This document shows positions 54,087 to 62,282 of a stretch of 64,000 nt of DNA, piece after piece. This DNA comes from Enterobacter sp. BIGb0383 (GTDB lineage Bacteria > Pseudomonadota > Gammaproteobacteria > Enterobacterales > Enterobacteriaceae). Position numbers and translations under genes: made by a program. The stretch is taken from positions 620,001 through 684,000 of the forward strand of contig NZ_RJKQ01000001.1 of NCBI RefSeq assembly GCF_003751845.1, read 5' to 3'. The first letter of the stretch is position 1, and each line of letters starts with the position of its first letter. Under the pieces are notes generated by a model. The model was not told the DNA's origin and made no database searches. It saw only the letters and a list, made by a program, of their open reading frames with translations.

Positions 54087-54121
54087 TAACCCCGGCGGCC
54101 AGCGCCGTCGGGGTTATTTTC
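54087..54121. terminator. Bidirectional terminator between srfC and the pectinesterase gene
   Basis: An 11-bp stem (54088-54098 with 54105-54115, one G-U pair) with a 6-nt loop leads into ATTTT on the plus strand and sits between the two stop codons. Confidence 0.88.
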
Positions 54122-55387
54122 TTACTGCCCCCAGCGGGTATTGTGCTCCCACAGACGGTTATACCCGGTATCGTTTAGCTTACGATCCGCCGACGCATTG
54201 GCTTTAAACGGACGCGAAGTCGTCGCCGCCGATCCCCACGGCGAGAGGCTATCGTAGCTGCCATCAATCTGGCTGTTCACAATCAGCACCTGACCGTTGG
54301 CGGTATTTCCCGGCAGATAGCCGGTTTTCCCTGCGCCCTGATCCCAGGCACGACCCAGCTTCGCCTTGAAACTGCCCTGATACCCGGCATCACCGGTAAA
54401 GCGGCTATTCCGTACCAGAAAACCGTACGGATTATCCGGCAGCGTATTGGGTGCCAGGACGTAGGCTTCATCGGATCCGCGGCTGGAGACCGTATGGAAC
54501 TGAACGTTATCAAACACCACGTTCGCCCGGCCAAAGACATAGTCCACATCGCCTTCGATATAGCTGTTTTTGACATGCACGCGGCTGATACGGTCGGTGA
54601 CCGCCGCGTTCTTGCGGTTACTGGTATTGAGATAAACGGTGTCCTGGCGGCCAATCAGGCGCACATTTTCCAGCTGGACCCGGTCACCGTCGGTACGCAG
54701 GGCCACGCCCTGGTGGGTTCCGCCGTCCACCGTATCAAGCAGCGTATTGACCACGCTCAGGTTCACCAGCTGCAAATCACTATTTTGCGCCCAGAACACG
54801 GCCGCACAGTTGGTGCCAATGGAGGCCGTGGTCTTTCCGGCGCACAGCGCATACTGGTACCAGGCCGGGTCGCCCTCTTTATACTGCTGCTGGCTATTAA
54901 CCAACTGGCGATAGCGCTCCGGCGTGAACTGAGAGTCCAGGGCCAGACCCAGCTGGACCTGCTCTGGCTTATCACCGGTGCCGAACAGGGTCAGCGGCGG
55001 CGCATCGTCCGGGATATAGATGGTGCCGGTATAGATGCCCGGTTCAATGGCGATGTAGACGCGGGTTTTGCCGTCGCTGGCCGCCAGGGCGGCATTCAGC
55101 GCCTGCTGCACACTCTGGAATGGCGCGTCTGCGCCGCCGACGCGCCAGCGGGTGTCGGACTGACTCAGATCGATAGCCGGTGGCTGCCACGGCCCAGCGC
55201 TCTCGCTCAGCAGTCCGCCACGGGCAAAGTAGTTTTCGACGGTATAAGGTGCGGCTTCCTGCGCGGAGAGGATCGGACGGCTCTCAGTGCCCGGCGCACG
55301 GTGGCTGGTGAGCTGCGTGGCGCAGCCCTGCAAAACAAGCGGCATACAGAGAACTGCGGTTAAACCCAGGGTACGTTTTATTATCAT
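54122..55387 (-). CDS. Outer-membrane lipoprotein pectin methylesterase (PemB-like)
   Basis: The product is 421 residues from the ATG at 55387 (GGAG 6 nt upstream). It has a lipoprotein signal ending LQGC and then a parallel beta-helix with pectinesterase motifs GRQDTVYLNTSN, YIEGDVDYVFGRANVVF and AKLGRAWDQG, containing the catalytic Asp pair and Arg. It demethylates pectin or methylated oligogalacturonides at the cell surface. Together with the SGNH esterase two genes away it suggests contact with plant material. YbhC-like acyl-CoA thioesterases share the fold, but they are less likely partners for a pectin acetylesterase. Confidence 0.85.
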   Translation of the reverse strand: MIIKRTLGLTAVLCMPLVLQGCATQLTSHRAPGTESRPILSAQEAAPYTVENYFARGGLLSESAGPWQPPAIDLSQSDTRWRVGGADAPFQSVQQALNAALAASDGKTRVYIAIEPGIYTGTIYIPDDAPPLTLFGTGDKPEQVQLGLALDSQFTPERYRQLVNSQQQYKEGDPAWYQYALCAGKTTASIGTNCAAVFWAQNSDLQLVNLSVVNTLLDTVDGGTHQGVALRTDGDRVQLENVRLIGRQDTVYLNTSNRKNAAVTDRISRVHVKNSYIEGDVDYVFGRANVVFDNVQFHTVSSRGSDEAYVLAPNTLPDNPYGFLVRNSRFTGDAGYQGSFKAKLGRAWDQGAGKTGYLPGNTANGQVLIVNSQIDGSYDSLSPWGSAATTSRPFKANASADRKLNDTGYNRLWEHNTRWGQ

Positions 55388-55516
55388 GACTATCTCCATT
55401 CACTTCGTTAAACAGAAACAATGGATTGATAATAATGGAATGGTTTTTCAAATAATTACCAGGCGATCACGCTTTAACGCCCGGTGACTGAAAGTACGGG
55501 GAAAATCACACTTAAC

Positions 55517-56386
55517 TCATTGGTCTGCCGCAAAAAGTGCTTTGCCAAGACGGGCAATAGCCTCGTTGCTTTGCGTCAGGCTTGCCTCGGTTTCGGTAAT
55601 ATAGATAGCGACTATCATCGGTTTGCCGGTCAGCGGCCAGACGACGGCGATAATTGAACGCGAACCGTTGGCACCCGCGCCGGTTTTATCGGCAATCGAC
55701 CATCCGGCGGGCAGGACGGATCGCAGCAGCGCATCCGCGACCTTATCATCCCGCATCCACTGGATCAGCTGGCGGCGCGAAGGTAGTTTTAACGCCTCGC
55801 CCAGGGCCAGTTTCTGCAGCGTCTGGCTGACGGCGATGGGCGTAGTGGTATCCCGTTCGTCGCCGGGAATAGCGGAGTTCAGTTCCGGCTCGTCACGATC
55901 CAGTCGCGTGACGTTGTCACCTGTCGTGCGAAGGAAGCGGGTCACGGCGGCAGGCCCACCGACGCGCTCAACCACCAGATTGGCCGCCGTATTGTCGCTA
56001 TCGCTGACCGCCGCGCTGCATAGGTGGCGCCAGGTGATGGAAGCCGGTTCGACAAATTTTTCCGTCACCGGAGAGTAATCCACTAACCGGCTCTGGCTAA
56101 AACGCGTCGATGAGGTCAGCGCCAGCCTGCCCTTATCCACTTCGCTCAGCAGTGCGGCGCACGACAGCGCCTTATGGGTGCTGTTAAGCGGAAAACGCTC
56201 GTTGCCGCGATAGCTCACCTTTTTTCCCGTCGCCATATCGATCGCCGCCACGCCGATCCGGGCATTCAGCGCCTGCTCCTCCTGTTTAACCACCGCTTCC
56301 AGGGCGGTATCGTCGAGGGGCAATGCGCTGACGCTGGCGGAACCGAGCATCAGCAGAAAACAGACCGATTTATAACGGAAAAACAT
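55517..56386 (-). CDS. Class A serine beta-lactamase (CARB-related)
   Basis: The 289-residue precursor has a signal peptide (about 1-21). All class A motifs are present, and the natural numbering almost equals Ambler numbering: S69-x-x-K72 (STHK), S130-D-N132, E166 with N170 on the omega loop, and K234-T-G236. C76 and C123 can form the TEM/SHV-type disulfide. Sequence runs such as RLDRDEPELN, DTTTPIAVSQTL and LRSVLPAGWSIADKTG resemble the CARB/carbenicillinase branch, but with KTG where CARB has RSG. No regulator (ampR-like), integron or IS is adjacent, so it looks like a resident chromosomal gene. Confidence 0.92.
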   Translation of the reverse strand: MFFRYKSVCFLLMLGSASVSALPLDDTALEAVVKQEEQALNARIGVAAIDMATGKKVSYRGNERFPLNSTHKALSCAALLSEVDKGRLALTSSTRFSQSRLVDYSPVTEKFVEPASITWRHLCSAAVSDSDNTAANLVVERVGGPAAVTRFLRTTGDNVTRLDRDEPELNSAIPGDERDTTTPIAVSQTLQKLALGEALKLPSRRQLIQWMRDDKVADALLRSVLPAGWSIADKTGAGANGSRSIIAVVWPLTGKPMIVAIYITETEASLTQSNEAIARLGKALFAADQ

Positions 56387-56419
56387 AGATGCAATCCTTT
56401 CGCATTGAATTCACACCCA

Positions 56420-58000
56420 TCAGGGTAGCAGTTTCTCCGCCAAATCATTCAATTCATTTACCTTACGAATATGGCTGACGACCATTCCGGCCACCGCTTC
56501 GGCTCCTTTCTGCTGGAAATGGGTCGTGTCAGGATGGGTTTTGGTGCCTGACTCCTGGGTTTTATACCAGGGATAACGCGGATCGCTGGCGTCCACCGCC
56601 AGCCAGTAGTCCATCCAGTCGTCGGGATGGGCGTTGGCAAAATCGATGGTCGCCTGCTCAAGGTCGATAAACGGCACCTGATTCGCGCTGGCGGTCTGTT
56701 TTACCGTGGCGCTGTAATCTCCGCTAAACAGATATCCCGGTTTTGCCGACGTGTAGTGGCTGCTGACGACACTATCCTGCGGGCCTTTCTGGAATGCCGT
56801 TTTCCCCTGCGCATTTTTCACCCGTGCGGTTGGCGTAAACAGCACCGGGATCGCGCCTTTCTCCCGCGCCAGGGTGATATAACGCTCCAGCGAGTGCTGG
56901 AAAGACATCTCCGGCTGCCCGTCCGGATACTGCGGTTTGCCGCTGGCATCATTCGGATACGTACAGAGGTTCTGCACGTCCGCCGCGCCACGTAGAGCCC
57001 TGTCGCCGTTGCAGTTCTGATCGTTATGGCCGTGGGCGATAAAGACATAGTCACCGGGCTGCAGATAACGGCCCATCTGCTGATACCAGCCCTCATTATA
57101 AAAATCGCGGCTGGAGCGCCCGGCGCGCGCGCCGTTCAGCACCACCACGCCTGCCTCCGGACGAAAATGGGCCTGGAATACCTGTCCCCAGCCCATTCTC
57201 GGCATTCGCATCACCTCATACGTTGCCGCCGTTGAATCACTGACAATCAGAATGCGGGTTTTTGCTTCGGTCATCGCCTCCCGATCCTTCCGGGCTCTTT
57301 GCAGATCCAGCGGCTCCCACGGGCCTTTATTCTGCAAACCCACAATCGGACGAAACGCGCTATCGGTCAGGGTCACAGCCCCCGCTTCGCCGCTGTTATT
57401 GTCGTAGTTGCGATTATGATTGATCGTCGTCAGGACGGTGGTCATGGCATCGCCAGGCTGGATGGGCGTACTGACCGGATCGACCTGCTGGACATCATCA
57501 CCCAGCTCGCGGAAAGCGGCCGCCATTCCCTGACGGAAATTCTCCAGCGGCGTGGTCAGCAGTTCTGGCTTTAACTCCGCAGGTTTGCCGCGCTCAACCC
57601 ACTGCTGCGGGCCGATATACCCCAGCGTGCCCGCCACTTCCGACACCAGCCGGTCACTGAACGGCGTAATATTGGCCGTATTCATGGCGTCTTTATTTAC
57701 GGTCATCACCAGCGAGGCCATGCAGCGCGCCCGCACAACGTTATTGTGCAGGCAATCCTCACTCTCACTTTTTGCCATTGCCGACAGGGTCAGCGGCGGC
57801 GTCAGGGAGTCAATACCTATCTCATACCGCCCTTCACTGTCGGTTTGCGTCGCCAGCCGCTGGCCCGCGCTATCGATCACGCTAACCTTCGCCCCGGCAA
57901 AAGGCGATTCCGCCAGCACGACACCCTGTAGGGTCGTACTGGCCTGGGCCAGCACCGGAAGGCTGCAAATCAGAGCAAGAAGGTTGATACGGGTGTTCAT
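56420..58000 (-). CDS. SGNH-hydrolase, pectin/rhamnogalacturonan acetylesterase-like
   Basis: The 526-residue secreted protein has a signal peptide (about 1-20), an N-terminal carboxypeptidase-regulatory-like beta-sandwich (about 21-75) and a C-terminal SGNH domain. Catalytic blocks are VSDSTAATYEV (Ser), FIAHGHNDQN (Asn) and HPDTTHFQQKGAE (Asp-His). It resembles PaeX/rhamnogalacturonan acetylesterases, which remove acetyl groups from pectin. AGGAG lies 6 nt before the ATG. It is 33 bp upstream of the beta-lactamase on the same strand, so the two may share a transcript. Confidence 0.85.
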   Translation of the reverse strand: MNTRINLLALICSLPVLAQASTTLQGVVLAESPFAGAKVSVIDSAGQRLATQTDSEGRYEIGIDSLTPPLTLSAMAKSESEDCLHNNVVRARCMASLVMTVNKDAMNTANITPFSDRLVSEVAGTLGYIGPQQWVERGKPAELKPELLTTPLENFRQGMAAAFRELGDDVQQVDPVSTPIQPGDAMTTVLTTINHNRNYDNNSGEAGAVTLTDSAFRPIVGLQNKGPWEPLDLQRARKDREAMTEAKTRILIVSDSTAATYEVMRMPRMGWGQVFQAHFRPEAGVVVLNGARAGRSSRDFYNEGWYQQMGRYLQPGDYVFIAHGHNDQNCNGDRALRGAADVQNLCTYPNDASGKPQYPDGQPEMSFQHSLERYITLAREKGAIPVLFTPTARVKNAQGKTAFQKGPQDSVVSSHYTSAKPGYLFSGDYSATVKQTASANQVPFIDLEQATIDFANAHPDDWMDYWLAVDASDPRYPWYKTQESGTKTHPDTTHFQQKGAEAVAGMVVSHIRKVNELNDLAEKLLP

Positions 58001-58173
58001 GGCGCTCTCCTGAGATAGTTCCCGTCATAAAAATGAAACAGCGATTTATAAAAAGTAAATCACTGCAGCAACGATGGGAAATGGTATTTCAGGATCGCGA
58101 TCACGAAATTTGTAAAATATAACAGAGGGTTAGGAAACTTTACGAGCAGAGAGCTGAGTGGATAAAGATAATC

Positions 58174-58938
58174 TCAATGCGATCCTCCGCCGAAAATCTG
58201 CATCAGTATCCCCGCCAGCGCGGCCGGGTTTTCCCACGACATCGAATGTCCGGCATCAGGCACAATATGCACCGGCACGCCTGCCGCCCTGAGGCTATCC
58301 ACATCCCCGTCCGGCAGCGACAGATCGCCGAAAATCAGGGCTTTGTTGCAGCTCAGCGCTAAAAACAGGCTCATCCATGAGGGTTCGATCCCCTCGACCA
58401 GGCTTTTAGCCCCGCGCCATAACGCCCACGGCGCACTGCTTTGCAGAGAGGCGGCCCACGGCGACGGCTCTTCCCGCAGCATTTTAGAATAGCCACTCTC
58501 AACAAATTCCGCTTCCGACTGGCGGACGATTTCGCGACTGAACATTCCCCCGCCGGAGTGGAAATTCGGTTCGGAAACCGCCAGCGTTTGCACCCGGGAC
58601 AGCAGCAGGCTGGCCACTTCAATCGCGATACTGCCGCCCATGCTGTGGCCGTAGAGATCAAAGCGCGTCAGCCCGATGGCCTCAAGCAGTTCGGCAACCA
58701 CCTGCGCCTGGCTGCGGGTACGGTAATCCCAGAGCTCGGGACGCTCACTGTATCCGTAACCGGGAAGATCGATCAGGATAGCGCGCCTGCCGCCAAATGC
58801 CGGGTCGGTAACGATGCGCGGATATTCCCAGGTAGAAGCACAGCCGAGGCCGTGAATAAAAACAACGGGCTCGCCGTGGCCCGGAAGATCCAGCCAGCGC
58901 ACGCGGGCGGCGGTGAGTGAAGAGGTAAAGGAGTGCAT
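58174..58938 (-). CDS. Alpha/beta hydrolase
   Basis: The product is 254 residues from the ATG at 58938 (AGGTG 8 nt upstream). It has the oxyanion motif VVFIHGLGCASTW, the nucleophile elbow LYGHSMGGSIA (Ser about 101) and a C-terminal DAGHSMSWENP with the catalytic His. It is a cytoplasmic esterase/lactonase-type enzyme with no recognisable substrate. It stands alone between the pectin esterase gene and ortT. Confidence 0.82.
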   Translation of the reverse strand: MHSFTSSLTAARVRWLDLPGHGEPVVFIHGLGCASTWEYPRIVTDPAFGGRRAILIDLPGYGYSERPELWDYRTRSQAQVVAELLEAIGLTRFDLYGHSMGGSIAIEVASLLLSRVQTLAVSEPNFHSGGGMFSREIVRQSEAEFVESGYSKMLREEPSPWAASLQSSAPWALWRGAKSLVEGIEPSWMSLFLALSCNKALIFGDLSLPDGDVDSLRAAGVPVHIVPDAGHSMSWENPAALAGILMQIFGGGSH

Positions 58939-59019
58939 AATTACGACACCTGTTGTTATATACAGTATCGCTATTAAGCGCCACCAGGCGCGTGACGTCA
59001 ATGCCTTTTCAGACGGAAG

Positions 59020-59193
59020 TCAGAACAGAGAAAACATCAGCGCCACGGGAAAACTGATCGGCCAGGTTGCGCCAACCAGTACCGCGCTAAGCAGGCGAAT
59101 ACGTTTTGTATCGTGGGACAGGAACCAGGTCACCACGGCGGCAAACAGCGCCATCACGGCGTAAAAAACCAGCATTTTTTGATAGAGGGTCAT
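59020..59193 (-). CDS. ortT: Membrane toxin OrtT (GhoT family)
   Basis: The product is 57 residues from the ATG at 59193. It has two membrane segments with the GhoT/OrtT signature: FYAVMALFAAVVTWFLSHDTKRIRLLSA then VGATWPISFPVALMFSLF. E. coli OrtT is an orphan toxin without antitoxin that lowers ATP and proton motive force under stress. The next gene in E. coli order, patD, lies 3 kb further on. A longer upstream start would add an unrelated N-terminus and is rejected. Confidence 0.92.
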   Translation of the reverse strand: MTLYQKMLVFYAVMALFAAVVTWFLSHDTKRIRLLSAVLVGATWPISFPVALMFSLF

Positions 59194-59320
59194 CGTTTTT
59201 CCGTTCCCCGGGACTAAAACCGCGCGCAATATGCGGCATTTCTTGACGGGGATCAAGTTTTATCCCGGTCAAAAAAGGAGTAAGGAAGGAATCAAAGGGG
59301 GAATACGATGCGAGGAGCCA

Positions 59321-59343
59321 GGCCGACGTGCGCATCGTCGGCC
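59321..59343 (-). terminator. Hairpin downstream of the small secreted protein gene
   Basis: An 8-bp perfect stem (ggccgacg/cgtcggcc) with a 7-nt loop lies 14 bp beyond the stop codon at 59358. No T tract follows on the minus strand. Confidence 0.5.
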
Positions 59344-59357
59344 CGTTTGCGGTGCGG

Positions 59358-59645
59358 TCAGTCGGATTTTAGCGAATCGAGATACGCCATCGCCTCTTTC
59401 ACATCGCTGCACTGCTGTGCGCTCGCTTCCGCGCCCTGCGCTTCCTTCTGCTGACACTGCTGGTTCAGTTTCGCGTAGCCGTTTACGGCACCCATCAGTC
59501 CCTGAATCGCGGTGAAGCATGCCTCTTTGTTGGCATGATCCTGGCAGATAAGTGCCGGAGCCTGTTGAAACGTCATCAGTGCATCATTTGCCGAGGCGAT
59601 AACCGGCGTCGCCGCCAGCATGCCTAAAAGCCATAACCTGTTCAT
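59358..59645 (-). CDS. Small secreted protein with four cysteines, unknown function
   Basis: The product is 95 residues from the ATG at 59645. A signal peptide ends near SANA (residue 19), leaving a helical mature protein with four cysteines (ALICQDH, EACFTA, NQQCQQ, AQQCSD), which could form two disulfides in the periplasm. I do not recognise the family. The gene is between ortT and a GNAT gene. Confidence 0.6.
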   Translation of the reverse strand: MNRLWLLGMLAATPVIASANDALMTFQQAPALICQDHANKEACFTAIQGLMGAVNGYAKLNQQCQQKEAQGAEASAQQCSDVKEAMAYLDSLKSD

Positions 59646-59831
59646 TTCCGATATCCTATAGAGAGAAAAGCGCCAGCACAGTGCGCGGCGTAACATAATC
59701 GCCTGCCGGCATAAGAAGAATCGTACGAAACATATTACTCCCGCTCAACGGTTTCCAATGATAAGTATTTACTGTGAGACAGGGCTTAATTCCACCGCTA
59801 ACTTTTCCGGTAATAAAACAGATGAGCAGCA

Positions 59832-60296
59832 ATGATGACGACCGTAGAAAAATCCGATCCGTTTTCCGTTGAATCACAGCGCCTGATGGACGCCCTCTCC
59901 TCAACCCTTGCGGCGATGACCGGCGACGGCGGCAGGACTCATTTCAGGATGAATGACGTCACCGGCCTGCGTGCCGTTTGGGCCATTGCGCGCAACGGTG
60001 CCGGCGAGGCAGTCGGATGCGGTGCGATCCGGCCATATGAGGGTCATGATGAGGATATTGCCGAACTTAAGAGGATGTACTCAACCGGCCAGAACCCGGG
60101 AACGGGCACGGCCGTTCTCACCTTTCTGGAAACATCCGCAGCTGCTTTGGGGTATCGCCAGGTCTGGCTGGAAACCCGCAGGATAAACCTGCGGGCAGTG
60201 GCATTTTATCTGAACCGTGGCTATGCCGTTATCGACAACTATGGCCCCTATGTGGGGCGTGATGATGCCGTCTGCTTTGCCAAAGTACTGGGATAA
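59832..60296 (+). CDS. GNAT-family N-acetyltransferase
   Basis: The 154-residue protein has a GNAT core: ELKRMYSTGQNPGTGTAVLTFLETSA contains the acetyl-CoA loop in a variant form (GQNPGTG), and LGYRQVWLETRRINLRAVAFYLNRGYAVIDNYGPY is the C-terminal motif B. The substrate is unknown. The start could be either of two adjacent ATG codons. The stop is 5 bp from that of the convergent PACE gene. Confidence 0.8.
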   Translation: MMTTVEKSDPFSVESQRLMDALSSTLAAMTGDGGRTHFRMNDVTGLRAVWAIARNGAGEAVGCGAIRPYEGHDEDIAELKRMYSTGQNPGTGTAVLTFLETSAAALGYRQVWLETRRINLRAVAFYLNRGYAVIDNYGPYVGRDDAVCFAKVLG

Positions 60297-60301
60297 AAGA
60301 C

Positions 60302-60733
60302 TCAGATCGCTGCTTTTGGAAAGCGGACAAAAACTTTGTCAAAGGCCCAGGTAAACATAAAGGTGTAGCAGAGGAAAAATACCAGGATCCCCAGCTCCAT
60401 CATAAAGGCGGTCGCAAAGCTGACCTGGTACCACCACATAAACAGCGGCACGGCCAACAGAATAAACCCGGCCTCAAACAGCAGCGTATGCGCCATCCGC
60501 AGCCTGAAGGTGCGGGTCCGGATCCCTCTGCGATTTTCCCAGGCTTCAAAGAGCGAGTTGTAGACGTAGTTCCAGATCACCGCGATAACCGATACGCCGA
60601 CAGCTACAGCGAGTGAACTGCCCATATCGCCGCCGCTCATGCCCGATAACAGCGCAGAAGCAAAAAAGATGGCGATAAGCTCAAAGGCCGCCACATAAAC
60701 GACGCGGCGGATAGCTGGTCTCAGGTACAACAT
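60302..60733 (-). CDS. PACE-family (AceI-like) biocide efflux protein
   Basis: The product is 143 residues from the ATG at 60733 (GAGG 6 nt upstream). It has four membrane segments in two tandem halves. The first carries the functional glutamate of the family (AAFELIAIF, E18, equivalent to AceI E15) and the WNYVYNSLFEAWE motif. The second carries RMAHTLLFEAGF. PACE proteins export chlorhexidine and other cationic biocides and short-chain diamines. A divergent TetR gene and a palindrome make an inducible pair. Confidence 0.9.
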   Translation of the reverse strand: MLYLRPAIRRVVYVAAFELIAIFFASALLSGMSGGDMGSSLAVAVGVSVIAVIWNYVYNSLFEAWENRRGIRTRTFRLRMAHTLLFEAGFILLAVPLFMWWYQVSFATAFMMELGILVFFLCYTFMFTWAFDKVFVRFPKAAI

Positions 60734-60810
60734 ATACAACCTCTTTCCCGTATCTTGTTGAAAGAAAATAAATTGCTAATAAAATAAGCAGATGACGAGA
60801 GCAAGTTATC

Positions 60811-60822
60811 ATACGATCGTAT
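60811..60822. promoter_or_regulatory. Palindromic operator between PACE and TetR genes
   Basis: ATACGATCGTAT is a perfect 12-bp palindrome in the divergent promoter region, 24 bp before the TetR gene start. Its size and position fit a TetR-family operator. Confidence 0.6.
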
Positions 60823-60846
60823 TTAAATCAATTTTAAGGGTGACTC

Positions 60847-61386
60847 ATGGCGCGTCCAAGAACCATTAATCGCGAAACGCTGCTGGATACGGCGGAGGTT
60901 CTGCTGCATAAGCACGGTGCGTCTTCCCTGTCATTTGGCGCGATTGCCGCCGAGTCAGGGTTGTCCAAAGCCAGCGTGCAGTCGGCTTTCGGCACCCGCG
61001 AACAGATGCTCGATGCGCTGCTGGGCCGCTGGATGGGCAAAGAGCAGGAAAGATTCAACGCTATTGCGGGTGAAAATCCTGATGCTCAGCAGCGTCTGCA
61101 TGCGCATATTAAGGCAACTAAAGAGGAAGCGTCAGAAGCCAGCAGCCGTATTCTGTCGCTGCTGGCCGCGCAAATAGGTTCCGGTACGCAGAGCGAATCG
61201 ATGCTGGCGTGGTATCGCGATCGTCTGGGCACGCTGGAAGCGAACGATGTGGAGGCCAGAAAACGGCGGATTGCGTATCTGGCCGTTGAAGGCGCGATTC
61301 TGGTCAGGGATATGGTCGGGTATCAGATTGACGATGCGCTATGGACTGAGATCTTCGACGATCTTGAGGCGTATGCGAAGTCGTAG
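60847..61386 (+). CDS. TetR-family regulator of the PACE efflux gene
   Basis: The 179-residue protein has the N-terminal helix-turn-helix MARPRTINRETLLDTAEVLL...FGAIAAESGLSKASVQSAFGT (about 1-50) and a TetR-type ligand domain. It is divergent from the PACE gene and separated from it by 113 bp containing a perfect palindrome. It is probably the local repressor that senses a biocide or polyamine. Confidence 0.85.
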   Translation: MARPRTINRETLLDTAEVLLHKHGASSLSFGAIAAESGLSKASVQSAFGTREQMLDALLGRWMGKEQERFNAIAGENPDAQQRLHAHIKATKEEASEASSRILSLLAAQIGSGTQSESMLAWYRDRLGTLEANDVEARKRRIAYLAVEGAILVRDMVGYQIDDALWTEIFDDLEAYAKS

Positions 61387-61410
61387 CCGCCCGCAGACGG
61401 CTAATGGCAG

Positions 61411-61524
61411 TTACTTCCCTTCTCTGTATGGCCCCTTTTGGTCATCCTTACTGTCATCCCGTTTACGCGGGATTTCCCCCTGATCTTTGGGATTATCCTT
61501 CACTTTCTTGTCTTTCTCAGCCAT
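61411..61524 (-). CDS. 37-residue highly charged small protein
   Basis: An ATG at 61524 with AAAGGAGG 8 bases upstream opens a frame that ends in TAA at 61411. The peptide starts MAEKDKKVKDNPKDQG and ends GPYREGK; about half of its residues are charged, with no hydrophobic stretch and no cysteine. Such composition predicts a disordered, stress-type small protein. I do not recognise it. It lies between the TetR gene and the histidine phosphatase gene on the minus strand. Confidence 0.65.
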   Translation of the reverse strand: MAEKDKKVKDNPKDQGEIPRKRDDSKDDQKGPYREGK

Positions 61525-61579
61525 TCCGGCCTCCTTTCGCCATCGGTAAGCTTAAAGTGTAGACCACTTCTCCTTCCGG

Positions 61580-62182
61580 CTAAGCCATTACCGGCAACAG
61601 ATGGGTGCCAATACCCCATTTAACCAGGGTTAACTGGTTGTTACGCCACTCCAGGAGCGAAAAGGCCCCGTTTAAATGCGCATAACGGGGAAACTCACCC
61701 GCTTTATTACCCGACAGTAAAGCAATCACCGTCTGGATGGCGTGCCCGTGGGACACCACGCACACATTGCCTGGCTGTGTCACGGCCATCTCCCGCAGCG
61801 AGGCGATCATCCTTTCTTCGGTGTCCGTTCGCGACTCGCCCCCTTCGGGTCGAAAAGAGGCATCGCCGGAATAAATACGCGCCATTGCCTCGGCGTCATC
61901 CCCCTCAGGGATTTTCCCGTCCAGAATACCAAAACAGCGCTCCATCAGGCGGGCATCAAACTGAAGCGGGCGCTGAAGATGCGCGGCAATCTGCCCGGCA
62001 GCCTCGGTGGCTCTGCCCAGAGGTGAAGAGATAACGGAGTCGATCCCCTCTCCTTCAAGCGCCGCGCAAAGCGCGGATATTTGTCGCCTTCCACGCGGCG
62101 TCATCGGGCTATCAAGCTGTCCCTGAAGGCGGTTGCACGCATTCCATTGCGTTTCACCGTGCCGGGTGAGAAAAATTTTCAT
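61580..62182 (-). CDS. Histidine phosphatase family protein (phosphoglycerate mutase-like)
   Basis: The 200-residue protein begins MKIFLTRHGETQWN, with the phosphorylated histidine in RHGE at about residue 8. SSPLGRATEAA, the catalytic glutamate in LMERCFG and the second histidine in VVSHGHAIQ complete the active site. It is a cobC/GpmB-like phosphatase of unknown substrate. A TTG at 62191 with GGGG 5 nt upstream may be the true start; I keep the ATG because the family starts there. Confidence 0.85.
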   Translation of the reverse strand: MKIFLTRHGETQWNACNRLQGQLDSPMTPRGRRQISALCAALEGEGIDSVISSPLGRATEAAGQIAAHLQRPLQFDARLMERCFGILDGKIPEGDDAEAMARIYSGDASFRPEGGESRTDTEERMIASLREMAVTQPGNVCVVSHGHAIQTVIALLSGNKAGEFPRYAHLNGAFSLLEWRNNQLTLVKWGIGTHLLPVMA

Positions 62183-62282
62183 CGCACGCAATACGCCCCT
62201 TCACTCAAAATGCGGCGCCACCCGCGAACCGGGGCTAATCTATCAAAATCTGACCCGCCACACCCAAAGATTCGACATCATG

